Shown here in pieces: positions 10,657-21,899 of a stretch of 64,000 bases of DNA. Numbering within the stretch: position 1 is the stretch's first letter; each line of letters opens with the position of its first letter. The notes under the pieces are model-generated. The model was not told the DNA's origin. It did not search any database and saw nothing but the letters and a program-made list of their open reading frames with translations. The DNA is from Myrica gale (taxonomy: Eukaryota > Streptophyta > Magnoliopsida > Fagales > Myricaceae), in the NCBI GenBank assembly GCA_963930655.1, contig OZ005620.1, positions 19,349,001-19,413,000 on the forward strand, in the 5' to 3' direction. The position numbers and the translations under genes are program-made.

Positions 10657-11401
10657 TTTTCAATTTTCACTGTCCGACTGATCTCAAGTGGGATGTCGAA
10701 TTCCAGTTGTTATGGACTCCTCGGGGACGCAAAAATGATCATATAAACTATTTCAATTTTAGCGTGGAATCTTTCGCACCCAGAAGCTTCCTTTTCACTG
10801 CATCAGGAGAAAGAAGAGGAGATTAGCTCGGGAAGATATATTATTATGGGGAAATGCTTGGCCATGTCCCATTTCACCCTTCCGTCGGGATGGGGTCGGG
10901 ACATGGGCGGGAGCCCAAGCATTTCCCTTTATAGCATTTTGTTAATCGAAGTCGTTCCCGGCTCTTGGGAAGTGACGCGACGTGTCGTCTAGACAGGAAG
11001 CCCGTCAAAGACGACACTCTTTCCACGCCTCTTAAACTGCAAGTTAGTCAAAAACTTGGGATTTCTCCGCGCCGACGCCGTCTCCCCCCAATTCATAAAT
11101 ATAATTTCCCCTTTTTTTTTCCTTTAATCCTATGGCTGAAAAATTGTCAAGGACGAAAATTTTTATGAAGTTAAAGTGGTGTTCGGATATTTATGAATTG
11201 TATTCCTTTTAAAAGAGGGTTGCAATAAGATTAGAAGAAAAGGAAAAAAGAAAAAGTCAGTTATTGCTAAGATGTATTTTTTTCAATGTTTTTTTATTTG
11301 GCTAAAAAAGACGCTAAAACCCTGCTATTTTTCACCTTTCCAAGCTCGACGTTTTCCTTGTTCCGGGTCAGACCTCTCTCTCTCTCTCTCTCTCTGACTC
11401 T
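10657..11401. repeat. right arm of the large perfect inverted repeat
   Basis: This is the reverse complement of 1-745. It ends in a CT microsatellite (about 11372-11396) just before a TATA-like stretch (TATATATG near 11413) and the leader of the downstream small-protein gene. The arm therefore looks like native promoter-proximal DNA on this side, with the left arm the likely copy (inference). Confidence 0.93.
10848..10927. mobile_element. MITE-like element, mirror copy of 475-554
   Basis: It has the same terminal repeats and TCCCGA-rich core as the copy at 475-554, in inverted orientation, with no difference that I could see. Confidence 0.6.
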
Positions 11402-12969
11402 CGCTGCGCTTCTATATATGTGGAATTTTCGTTCCTTGGTGAAACTATGTATAGTCTTAAACCCTTATAAATTGCGCTCTTGTAAATGCTCCGTTATTGA
11501 GAATTTGATATTGTATCTACTGATCTTCAGTTCTAGGGTTTCTCGCCTAAATCTCTCTGTTCCCGTTTGTAGCAATCTGAACCCCTCATCCAGTGCCCAA
11601 TAATTCCCTGGCTCTAACTTTGGAAATGCTACCCGAATGAACAAATCAATTTATTTGTTCTAGGGGTTTTCTCCTTGGGACGTAGAATTCATTTTCCTAG
11701 TTAATTTTCTACCTGACTTAAGAAACTCCCACAGTGCCACATTCTTAGTGATGTGTTTTCTCATTGCATTACTTGGCCTTTGGCTTGATTTTGATACTTT
11801 ATTAGGCTCCGCTTAAGAAAATGGCATCACCCAAAAGAAGACTGAAATTGGAAATTTGGTCAAGCTATTGGTGTCTAAAGTTCGTTTAATTGGTAGTATG
11901 GCTTCGTCTACCCTGAAGTTGGCATTGGTTTATGTGGTGTTTGTGCCTTAAAATTTTGACGTATACAAGTGGGTGAAAAAGTGAAGATAGATGATTTGAA
12001 TGAATTTTTTATATTTATTATAGTGAGAATATATGATTTGATGGGAGAGAAAGATTATTTTGTAGTTATTTTATTAGGCCAAAATTTGATGCGTGGCCAA
12101 AATTTTGCACACAAACGCGAATTTGCAGAGATGATTCCTCCAGTCATTTTAAATTTGTCTATTCTTGAATCATAGATGTGCTTGACAAAATGTCTACTAG
12201 ATCATATCTGGTTTTAGGCTTGCTTAATAATCCTTCGATATATATGGTGAGTATGATTTTGGTTTTTTCAATAACAACAGCGGTTGCTGATCTATCAATT
12301 GGGCCTCGGTTCAGGTGGTTGAAGAGTGAGTTTCGATTCAGGTGTGTCTGAGGTTTAAGTTTTGCTTAGCTAAGACAAGATGATTATAAGAAAACATCTT
12401 GGCTGTCTCTGTGGCTTGAGAACATATGCACTTGGATGATGATGTTTGTTCACTTCTCACCAGCTATTACACGTGGAGCTTTCTCTATATTTAAGATGAG
12501 ACCCAAAGGACTAAGTTGAGTGAAAGAGCCTTTCTCATGTTACATCATAAGACGATTCAAAGCTTCGTAATGGCATGTTTTAGAAAGATGATCCATTTCC
12601 AGGATATTGAAAGGCATGAGAATATTGTTTTCTGATATCATTTCCCTTGGAAATTTAGTGTTAAACTCCTATCTGTAAAATATCCGTCCATTGGAGGCAG
12701 TTTAAGTTTTTTTTTCTTTCTTCCTCTGAGCAAATAATACTAGTCTTCCAATGTTACGACACTGCTGCTGTTATTAGCATTGGCACCATCACCTGTATTC
12801 CGTAGATTGTGTTATATGCCGAAATCTCTTGTTAGAATTTTCTTATATTAAGGTGTATTGAAAATTGAAATAAAGACCAGATGCACGTCAAGTTGCTAAC
12901 TTTTGCTCCCATTGTTAAATGAGTGCAGAAGATTAGAGGAAGAGGAGGTACTTGACCTCTGAATCAGTG
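11402..12969 (+). promoter_or_regulatory. probable promoter, 5' leader and leader intron of the small membrane-protein gene
   Basis: A TATA-like motif sits at about 11412. The region is T-rich and ends in a plausible splice acceptor (GTGCAG at about 12923-12928) shortly before the start ATG at 12970. The block at about 11970-12125 resembles a degraded Tourist-like MITE (GTGAAAAAGTGAAGATAGAT, then GATTTGATGGGAGAGA). No coding gene is recognised. Confidence 0.4.
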
Positions 12970-13350
12970 ATGGTGGAAGTGTGGTGGTCCCTACTGGGTG
13001 CTGCTATCCCGGCTGTTATTGCAGGGCAAGCTTTTAGAATGAAGAAAAAGCGTTCTGAAGAGCAGAGTGTAATGAGTGCGAGGGGGAGGGAGAAGAGCTC
13101 TGATGACATATTTGTCTGCGAAAGGGTTTGTACATCTAAGAGAATGTTGAAAAAGGTAGGTGCCTTCTCAAAGGACCCAATTCCTGATACCTGTGTTACA
13201 GTCTGTGGTGTCTCTGAGCTTGATGCATGTGCTGATGCTTGTGCTCGCACTGTTTGCGTAAATCAACATCAAGTCCCTAACTGGAATGATGTCTGCTTAA
13301 GGAGATGCCAGAGTGAATGTCTCAAACTCTCTGATTCCCGTTCTTCTTAG
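12970..13350 (+). CDS. small cysteine-rich membrane-anchored plant protein
   Basis: The ORF encodes 126 residues from the ATG at 12970. The in-frame extension upstream of it has no ATG. The N-terminus has a short hydrophobic anchor (WWSLLGAAIPAVIAGQAF, about residues 4-21) followed by a basic stretch (MKKKRSEEQ). The C-terminal half is cysteine-rich with regular CxxxC spacing: CERVC, DTCVTVC, ACADAC, TVCVNQ, DVCLRRCQSEC. Paired CxxxC motifs of this kind recall twin-Cx3C/Cx9C intermembrane-space proteins, but the spacing is not a clean match. It looks like a conserved plant gene; I cannot name it, and the function is unknown. The leader is probably spliced. Confidence 0.7.
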   Translation: MVEVWWSLLGAAIPAVIAGQAFRMKKKRSEEQSVMSARGREKSSDDIFVCERVCTSKRMLKKVGAFSKDPIPDTCVTVCGVSELDACADACARTVCVNQHQVPNWNDVCLRRCQSECLKLSDSRSS

Positions 13351-14988
13351 TGCATTTTTCCCCTTGTTTTGACAGTAAAGTTTGTATACCAGGCAGTGAT
13401 ATCATGGAGATGGTGGATCCCACCTTCTCAAATGTTTGTTCTTTTGACTACCCATGCGATTTAGTTTACAACCAGTTTCATTCCATGAGCTAAAATAGTA
13501 CGCCGAATCTCCTTGAGGCTTTTTCGCAGGGGAATCTGGTGGTTCTGCTCTTTTGAATTGTCAATTTAATTGCTATCTTCTTCTTCTTCTTTTTTGAATT
13601 GGGCACTTCTTGGAAGCAACATATGCATATAGGTGCCATTTCATTATGGCTCGGATGGGAACTATTGGAGATTTATTTGCCTCACTAAGACTCCAAATTT
13701 AGGAGTATGATCACTGTGTGTGTACGTGTGCCCTGTGCATGCTCTTGGAGAAATTGAGTGAACAGGTGATCTAAGTGCTGTTCTTTTCCTTAGAATTAGG
13801 TGTGCTATTTGGACAGTAGAACTAGATCCGGTTTCCATTCTGTTAACCTGTCGGTTGACCCAAGTTTGACTGTCAACCCGTTCAATAATCCTTACCTTGA
13901 TCAATTTTTCTATACAACACTTAGTTATCTTCTAGGATAAAATTTGGTTGTTTCAGTGCTGTTGATTGGATGCGGCAAAGACTATCTGTGCCTGTTTAAC
14001 TGTCGTTGACCTTGGTTACATCCCTTTTCTTGTTACCAAGTTAGATCTGGTTCTTGTATTCAAGTAAGCTGAGTGTACAGCTAAAGCAGGAGTATGAGTA
14101 CCTGTTGCATAACTACTTAGAAGCCACAAAGATGTATCATGTATCCACGACTTTCTAGTAGTCTCACATGCAACAAGGGGATCTCATTTCATTGGCAATC
14201 AGTTTATCACAGGTCTTGGAATTTTTGATTTTTTAGTTGTGGATTACGCACATGATGAGATTTTCCAAGATGGACCATCATACTAGATAAGAAAATTTTT
14301 AGAGTTTGCATGGATTACACACGATGAGATGATCTCAGTCAGCTGAAGAGTTGGCAGCCTGAGAAACCCTAGAGCAACTCCTTTCTTGTTCTTTTGTAAT
14401 GGAGGGATTGAAGTTCAATATCTTGGGTTCGCAGTTTGAAACAATTTTGATAAATATGAAGGTAAAGGTGCGGCCGGAATGCCTTGCATTTTGGGTCCCT
14501 GGTGAAAGATGGGAAAGATGCTTTTCATCAGCCCAGTTTGAGAATTTTTGAATGATAGCTCTCGCCCAATGTCAAAATCTCCAGTGAGACATTAGGCAAT
14601 TGCATTTACAGAATTATGTTGAGAAGTGTTCTGGTAGTAAACATTTTGGATCATTAGCCTCCTTATCGAGCCTGAACTTGTTTTTGGTTAATCTGTGTCC
14701 TAACTTGCTCGATATCTTTCGACAATCGCCTATCAGCAGCCTTCTGTGTTTGTCAGTCATTGTTTAAGCATCCAATTATATTCAAGTAAATGAATTCAAT
14801 GAAGCAATATTATCTCAAACCAAACAAACCGTCTCGCTTGCCCAGAAAACAAAAAACAAATTGTCTCGCTTAATAAAGCACCACAATTTGGTCACAGCAC
14901 TTTTCAAAACTCGTCCTTTTCAGAGACGCTCTCCTTCACCTTCTATGTAGTCTTGTGCATTGCTACTCCCGCCACTTTAGCTGCCGAT
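13351..14988. other. 3' flank; no recognised gene
   Basis: The stretch holds the 3' UTR of the upstream gene and AT-rich sequence. A short frame near 14399 (MEGLKFNILGSQFE…) resembles no family known to me. The left edge of the minus-strand gene at 14989 follows. Confidence 0.4.
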
Positions 14989-15320
14989 TCAGCAGTCTTC
15001 AACTGCGTTCTTGCTGATTTTGAGACTTTCCCGGGCCGCCTCTTTCATCTTTCCTTTGGCGCCGTCGCCGCCAACACCATTCGCAGACTTCGCATCATCC
15101 GTGCCCTTGAAACTGACCTAAAAATTGTCACCCATTTCGTGAACTTAAAAACCGCTAATTTTTCCGAGATGAATTTCGACAATTGGTTTCATACAAGTCA
15201 GTAAAAACTTACCCAGGATTTGGAGAGGAAAGAGGAAACTGAAATTCCTTTATTAATGCTTCTGATTCTGTTCAGAGAACGTTGATGAATCTGTTTCAAC
15301 CCAGAAATTGCATCTGTCAT
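14989..15320 (-). CDS. probable small two-exon protein with mitochondrial-type presequence
   Basis: Two exons, 15213-15320 and 14989-15117, are joined by a GT-AG intron and give 78 residues. The N-terminus is Arg/Ser-rich and amphipathic (IHQRSLNRIRSINKG … SSFLSKSW), like a mitochondrial presequence. The exon 2 part is Lys/Ala/Gly-rich and hydrophilic (GDGAKGKMKEAARESLKISK), reminiscent of small LEA-like proteins. Removing one base near the stop would extend the frame with AESAAKVAGVAMHKTT, so the annotated end may reflect a frameshift and a decayed gene. A TATA-like ATAATATAG lies upstream near 15410. The identity is inferred. Confidence 0.45.
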
Positions 15321-16355
15321 TATCTTCGCAATAGAGAGTTTCGCTTCCCTGTTTTGGGCATAGTTTTGTTCTACTCTGATCAGTTGAGAGAGGTAGACAT
15401 GATAGATATACTATATTATAAAACCTACACTGCTCTAAATTTTAGATAGACAATACTTAATAACGCAGAGTATCTATTATGACTATTACTTTTTAAATTA
15501 TAATAATTCAGACAAAAAAATTATGAGATACTGATGCGCAGAGATTGACAGTATCATAGGATAAGTGTTCATCACACCAATAACTATAGGTCTTTCTTTC
15601 TCTGTAGCAGATGAGGTAGGGCATGAAAATCGCATGCAATAACCTCAAGAGGATCCCAGAGTAAAAAAGGACTGTCATCTGTCATAATGACTCACGCGCT
15701 TTAAACTATTCATTGGTCACCAATTCAAGTAACATGGACACTCTCTGGTCATAAAGCTGTTGAAAAAGGATAAGCTCCTGGAAGCACCTCGGAATTTGAT
15801 GTTCCTTTGTTTGTCTTTACCGAACCTCCATAGTCAGTAAACTTCCAAAGGTCTCGATTCATTTTCAGGTTCCATGAGAATGCAATTACACGAGATAAAA
15901 AAGATCCCCAAATTTTTATTTTAATCGCCTAGTTAGCAAGCAAGCTAACCATTCTGCTCAGAAAATAGAAAAACAACCTATCATTCTGCCCTTTTAGTAC
16001 AGGGTAACCTTAACTGGGTATGTACATATAACTTCAACCAAAGAAGCTTGAAGCTTCTGTACCCCAAACAAAAAGGGGGCAAAAAAAAAGATTAACAAGT
16101 CACTGAAAAACTAAAACAGAGTACATTTGGCATTAAGCAATGCATACTTCAGCACAATCTTAGTAGCTGAAGCTATACTCTTCCAAAAAGACTCCTATAC
16201 TTATCCACATTGCAGGTTCAAGTATGTCCTCTGTTCATAGGCCAAGATCATAAGCGACAATCTGCCATGAGCAAGTTGAACCTGGGATTGTCAAAATTAC
16301 CTACACATTTTCAAACTTCGGGGGCCCTCGGATCCCCTTCTGGTGCGTGCCATTT
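15321..16355. other. intergenic; 3' flank of the ROH1-like gene
   Basis: The region between two minus-strand genes contains a likely promoter for the 15320 gene and the 3' UTR of the ROH1-like gene at its right end. No ORF or repeat is recognised. Confidence 0.4.
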
Positions 16356-17525
16356 TTACATTGTGGGTGCAGACAATTTCCCACTTTGGTCGAGCAGCTG
16401 GAGAACCTCTGTCCTGCTCTTCACGAGCTTATGGAATAACTCTCTGATTTGTTGCTGCAAAGGCACCAACCCCTCCTCCATCTTCTTGCAAGTCTCGGCC
16501 AATTCAGCCACCTGCGCCGCCACCTCCTCCAAGCGCTCAGTCTCCCCCGGGAACTGAAACGAGTCGGCGAATTCGATCAGGGACTGCCCCAACCTCTCCA
16601 ACCTCTGTGTCTCCTCCAGCAGCCCGGCCAACCGGTTCTTCTCCTTCTTCTTCTTCCACTCCTCTGCAATCTTCTCTTGCAGCGCGAGCATCGGCTGAGC
16701 CCAACCCAGTTGCCTTGGCACCGGGAAATAAGTAGGCAAGCCGTTCCTCTCCTGGCACGGTATTGCAGCCACCAAAGCCCACATCACAAACACCGTGACC
16801 GTGCTCATTATGTAAACTGGCGAGGCCAGACCAGACGACTCCCCGCCACGCGGCGCCACCAGGTTGGTCGACATGGACTGGATTTGCTTTGAGGCGGACC
16901 AGCCCTTTGCCATGTTCCACGACAAGGATCGGAATTGCCCGGCGGCGGCTCGGTCCCTGTTCACGGCACTTCTGCGCCCGAAAGACCAGGTTCGCTCCGC
17001 GGACTTGTGGTTGCCACCCTCCTTTTCCTCGAGAATCAGCATCAGAGAAGTCAAGGACTTCTTGGCGCGGCGGACCTGTCCATCGCCTATCGGTCTCTGT
17101 TCCAACGCCGTGATAGCGATCTCGGTCAGCTTCTGGTAGTGCCTGACGGATTCGAGCCCGTGTGAGACCGCATTGCAAACATCAAGCGCCTTCACGACGC
17201 GATCGAAGTACTCCGGGATGAGACGGTCGACTGGAGGCTTGGAAATCTGTGAAGGGTCACGACCCATTACCAGAATGGCCTTAAACTCGGCTTCGCAGCA
17301 AAGGAACACGTCGACGAGCTTGCGGAGCCAGGAGATGGAGAGGAAGGCATCAGCAGCGTCCTCGGAGCTGGACGACAGGAGATCAGAGAAGCGATCCGCC
17401 ACGTGTTTCTGGAAGAGCTCGAGGTCCTCGAGGTCCTGCTCGTGGTTGCCATCCATGGAAATCACCTGGTTCCGGCGGATACTGATTCGGTTCAGAAAAG
17501 AACCCTGACTATCCGTCGCGCGCAT
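16356..17525 (-). CDS. ROH1-like protein (BYPASS1-related, DUF793)
   Basis: A single uninterrupted frame of 389 residues starts at the ATG at 17525. It opens with the conserved family start (DSQGSFLNRISIRRNQVISMDGN split around residues 5-26). An acidic helical N-terminal domain follows (HEQDLEDLELFQKHVADRF). The middle is Ser/Arg-rich. One membrane segment lies at about 236-257 (VYIMSTVTVFVMWALVAAIP), and the C-terminus is a long coiled coil (EEWKKKKEKNRLAGLLEETQ and beyond). This matches plant ROH1/BPS1-like proteins. Arabidopsis ROH1 interacts with exocyst subunit Exo70A1 and affects seed-coat mucilage. The intronless structure is usual for the family. The gene appears intact. Confidence 0.9.
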   Translation of the reverse strand: MRATDSQGSFLNRISIRRNQVISMDGNHEQDLEDLELFQKHVADRFSDLLSSSSEDAADAFLSISWLRKLVDVFLCCEAEFKAILVMGRDPSQISKPPVDRLIPEYFDRVVKALDVCNAVSHGLESVRHYQKLTEIAITALEQRPIGDGQVRRAKKSLTSLMLILEEKEGGNHKSAERTWSFGRRSAVNRDRAAAGQFRSLSWNMAKGWSASKQIQSMSTNLVAPRGGESSGLASPVYIMSTVTVFVMWALVAAIPCQERNGLPTYFPVPRQLGWAQPMLALQEKIAEEWKKKKEKNRLAGLLEETQRLERLGQSLIEFADSFQFPGETERLEEVAAQVAELAETCKKMEEGLVPLQQQIRELFHKLVKSRTEVLQLLDQSGKLSAPTM

Positions 17526-18867
17526 TGTTGGTATCGAAGATTTTGATGCTGAAGAGACCGAGTTAAAGAATCGTACTCTACTTTCAGCAGAAGAACAGGA
17601 AATTTGGGGGAGAGGAAGAAGTCAGAAAATGGAGAGATGTCTGGACAAAAGTATCGGTTTGGAATTAGTATATATATCAGGGAAATAAATGGTCATGGCT
17701 TGCCAGGGGCGAGACCGTTTCTTCTTAGCTTTTGTGGACGCTGACTCGGCTCGCTCTCCCAAATTAGCCTCCGTTGGCTTTTATTACATTTTGAAATATA
17801 CTGAAAAGTGAGAAGTGAACCATAAATCGTCTTTATTTTTTTTATTTTTTATTTTTTGTGATCAAACCATTTCGTGAAGTCAGATGAAATGTTGGAATTT
17901 CCGTTTCCTCCGCTGGTATGGTTATATATTTGTATTTGCTGCATCAGCTATGTTTGGTGTATTTTTTGGATTCTTTCCAAATTTTTCTTGAGAAGAATCT
18001 AATAGTTCAGGATTTCTGGGTGTGTAAGGTATATTTTTAAAATTAATCATGAGTCATCAAATTCTTCTAAGAATAACATAGGAAGCACCCAGGAAGAGCA
18101 CCAAACATTTATCTTGCTGTATCCCTAAAAATTTACAGGGATTTTGTTTCTCGCTCTCTGCATCCATTTTACCCAATCTAAAAAAAAATCGTATTTATCA
18201 ATTTTTAAATTGGGCATTTTCCAATACACTTTTTATCTTACAATAGTTGCATGAACATTTAAAGAATTTTTTTTCCTTTATTGTAAGTAGAGAAAATATG
18301 TATTGAGTTTTGAAAAGTCATTTTCTCTTGAAAAAAAAATGTGGTTTTCCTCATATTAAATTTTAATTTTAATTTGAATATTTTTCCTTACTAAGTATAG
18401 CTTATCTGCCTTATCACTTTGAAGGATGCTATAACAAGGTCGCAGTTAGTTATGCAAGAACTTTATTTTTGAAGCTACAAGAGTATTAATACTTAATCCC
18501 TTTAAAGAATACTTCTGGAATCATCAAGCAACACTTCTTAAGCGGCTATTTCGTTAACTAAATTGGGAATCCAACATGGACCCAATATGTGATGGCAATT
18601 TTAAGCTGCAGATTAGAAGCATAACGCCTAATCTCTTTGTATTATTATCATTTTTACTAACGAGGCAAATTCGTTGCGGGTGTATCAACCAACTCTATAA
18701 CTCAAATATTAGTTAAGTCAAGTATTTATTCATAAGTAGTAGAATATAATTTTTGGGGTTCAATATAAATATTAAAAAATTTGGAGGGGACGGTATAAAA
18801 ATAATATAGGCAAAATTTAAAAGCTTTTTATGTAATTTGTATAGATCAAAATACATATTGAAATTTT
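17526..18867 (-). promoter_or_regulatory. ROH1-like 5' UTR and promoter, then AT-rich intergenic DNA
   Basis: On the minus strand a TATA-like run (GATATATATACT) lies near 17668-17679, about 145 bp upstream of the ATG. Beyond about 17.8 kb the sequence is AT-rich and holds no recognisable gene. Confidence 0.45.
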
Positions 18868-19085
18868 GGGGATTTTCATTTTTGGTCACTAGGTTTTTAC
18901 CACTTTTACGATTTGGTCTTTCCGTCAAACTTCCGTTAAATTTTTAACCGGAATAGTGGTCGACCGCATTATATTCCGTTAAAAATTAATGGAGGTTTGA
19001 CTGTAAGACCAAATCGTAAAAAAATGAAACCTAATGACCAAAACGTAAAAGTTGTCAAAACCTAGTGACCAAAAATAAAATTTCC
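18868..19085. mobile_element. palindromic MITE with GGTCACTAGGTTTT termini
   Basis: About 215 bp form an imperfect inverted repeat over nearly their whole length. The left side reads TTTTTGGTCACTAGGTTTTT … ACGATTTGGTCTT and the right side is its reverse complement (AAAACCTAGTGACCAAAAA). It has no coding capacity. The target duplication is unclear because the flanks are AT-rich. Confidence 0.7.
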
Positions 19086-20875
19086 CTTAATTTTTTAGCA
19101 TCTTGGGAGGCTTGACCCATAAGGATGGGCAAACTAGTAAAGGCAACAGTGAGGAAAGCCTAATTTTGGGGAAGGCTTCCCATTAAGTTAAAGTTTGTCT
19201 CTCTAATCACTAAAAAAAAAATTTAGTATTTGTAAAATTTATCAAAATTTTAGTTTATAAAAAAATTGGTGAAAAATAGAGATAGAGATTATTTGAATAT
19301 ATTTAAATAAAATAATAATAATAATTTGATAGAGATAAATATTATTTTATAATTCATTTATTAACTAAAATTTTAGGACCCAAATTTTTTATTTGTCAAA
19401 CACCACTGTACAACTCTTTGAATTTTCAACTACAAAAGCCAGGAAAATGCTGGTTATGAAGAATGGCATTTTGGTAGTTTATCAAACGAGCAGAGGGCTT
19501 TACAGTAACAGTTGGTTATAGGTTGCCGAGTCAGCAAGCCCGAAGAGTTAAGTTGATCTCGGCGTTCAGCGTTGTCTAAGCCAGATAGGCAGTCCCTCCA
19601 GTCCGGTCCATCAGCGATCGCCAGATAAGAGAGAGAAAATATCAAAAGAAACAAAAGAAAAAAAACAGTAGTGAGCTAACTAAAGAGGTTCCCTTTGACC
19701 CAGTCGCAGGAGCCTCTTCTGGACTCCCAAGGACGCTTACGCACGCTTCCCCCATTGCTCCACAAGCTCCTTGGCCCCCGTGGCCGGCCACCTCACTTCT
19801 GTGCACCGTAACTAGTTTTTTTTTTGGGTAAGTTAGTATTGCACCGTAATGTTTGGAGGCTAAATGTTATAAAATTTGTAGTTCAGATAGATAAATAACA
19901 GATAGTTCGGGGATAAAAGTGAAAAATCTCCAAAAATAAAAATAAATGAGGGACTTAACAACTGCACATTAACTCAACTTTTCTTATTAGCCTTGACCCT
20001 ACCTTTATTTGGTTAGTTTGAGTTTATGGATTTTGCATATATGGGCCTTGTATATAGGTGATTATAAATTTCAAGAAGTAATTAAACTCATCCTGTCATC
20101 CACCAAACAAAAAGATATATAGACACGGTCTGATATTTTAGTATATTCCTAATTGAATGCATGACTTGTTAATTGAGTAGCTTGACTAGAAAAAGAGGGC
20201 ATATTCTATTAGCCCTCTTGAGACTTGTCTTCTTATAACGAACCATTCCCTGTCTTCTAGCTAGCCATAGCTTTCTAGTTACAGTTGTTTGTCGAGAACT
20301 CTGCATATTATCATCTCCTCATAGGGAACCAGATACAGACATCCCTTCCGCCATTTCAGCGGACTACAGCTGCTTATACGACTCAATCCTAGTTAACAAC
20401 TATCTGATGGGGCAAAAAGCTGCCACATGCACAATAATTCAGTCACAATTTTTACCATGTGTGAACCAAGTATACGTTTTCAACACTTTGACTGCAACAA
20501 TATATATATATAATTACCAATTGTGATGAATTGAGTATATAACAGACAAAATATCAAGGAGAATATACATTTTTTTTGTCCAAACGAGAGAAATTTGATA
20601 CTTGAAAAACGAACTGATGTATCTGAAAGCGTGACAATAACTCTGATTATTACTTATACTGGTTTAGCTTTAATTAAGACATATATGGACTTGAAAGCAT
20701 ATATGTTACTGTTTTCGATATTATACGTACACAAACGTCCAGGTTCTAGCTAGCTGTGGGTGATCAGGCCTTGACAAGAAGTGCTAGCTGTACGTGTAGC
20801 TCGCGAAGCATCTCACTTTATAATATACGTCTCCCAGTTCCATCAAATAAAAATGAAGTCAAATGTGAGTAGTAA
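19086..20875. other. intergenic; no recognised gene
   Basis: The DNA is AT-rich with a more GC-balanced patch at about 19480-19800 that encodes no recognised protein. No RNA gene or clear repeat was found. Confidence 0.4.
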
Positions 20876-20889
20876 ACTACCATATAACG

Positions 20890-20920
20890 GTCCCTTCGGG
20901 GACATCCGATAAAAAAAAAA
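20890..20920 (+). pseudogene. U6 snRNA 5'-end micro-retrocopy with poly(A)
   Basis: GTCCCTTCGGGGACATCCG followed by ATAAAA reproduces the first 25 nt of plant U6 snRNA (the 5' stem-loop and beyond). It then runs straight into an A-tract to 20920. The insert is flanked by a perfect 14-bp direct repeat, ACTACCATATAACG, at 20876-20889 and 20921-20934. Precise 5' end, A-tail and long target duplication are the hallmarks of LINE-mediated retroposition. The copy ends within the natural AAAA of U6, so it cannot be a functional snRNA. Confidence 0.9.
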
Positions 20921-20934
20921 ACTACCATATAACG

Positions 20935-21899
20935 AGAATGTTTTGATAAACTAATGATGCCTTTCTTCGTGATCCGAGACATGCCAAACACTACTTCGAG
21001 TAGACCACGAATCTGACAACAACGTTGACAATTTTGTTAAGCTAGCAGATATATGGACAAAGCGGCTGATCAGATGACTTAGCAAAAAAATATTGCATTA
21101 CTAATTAATAGATGACCCTTTGATTTCAGAAACTAAACCTTATCATTGCATTACTAATATCAATAAGGATTTTTTTACTAAAATTGTACTATGTAATTGA
21201 AAAAGAGAGACACAATTTGTGAATTCCAACGTATTCATAATATTAAGGTTCGGACAAATGTTGACCCCACAATGCTAGCGTGTCTATCTCTCTTAAAAAT
21301 TTCAGAGAATCTTGATTCTACTAACACCAGTCGAATTAACATCTTTTTCGCTTTGTTGTTCGAATTAGATGATCCGATTCGAAGAAGAAAAAAGACTCGT
21401 ATTAATTATTGTGAGTCTTATAATATTCAATACTTGTTAAGTTTTTTTTTTTTCAAATTTGATAGTCCAATGTAGACAAAAGTTAGAGGTGATCTAAAGG
21501 CTCAACGGTATATGTCAGCAAAAGGTCCATTTGAGGAGACTAATTCAATCCCAACTTAAAAAGTTGGTTTTCTTTTCCTAGGATAAAAACTTGGGTTTGC
21601 TTGTATTAGGCTATACATAAAAAAGGATTGGCCCACTTTAGGCCCGAGAGGATACTGCTCTCATATTTTTGATTGCTCCTATTCTTTTTGGGCCTGGATT
21701 TGTTGGATAAGTTATTTGGGGTCCTTAAATGGACCATGTATGTTGGGTTGCCTTGTTTAGAAGCATAGCAATATGAACGTTCTGACTTGTGAGTGGCCTC
21801 GTCCCTATCTGACTTGTGAGTGGCCTCCCTCCCCCCCCCCCCATTCCGCCGCTCTTGCGCTCCCAATTGAACGCATAAAGCCTCTACTTAAAACAAAAA
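20935..21899. other. intergenic; no recognised gene
   Basis: The stretch is AT-rich. The plus-strand frame at 21197-21475 and the minus-strand frame at 21606-21866 look like chance ORFs. A C homopolymer lies near 21829-21841. Confidence 0.4.

Noticed and set aside
10965..11168. 67-codon ORF identical in both inverted-repeat arms (also 234-437 on the minus strand)
   Set aside because: The identity is explained by the inverted duplication itself. The sequence is low-complexity with no homology to a known family, and it overlaps promoter-like DNA.
16537..17178. 213-codon minus-strand ORF overlapping the ROH1-like gene
   Set aside because: It is an out-of-frame shadow of the GC-rich ROH1-like coding sequence.
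21197..21475. 92-codon plus-strand ORF
   Set aside because: AT-rich and without family resemblance or splice context; it ends in a T-run translated as polyphenylalanine.
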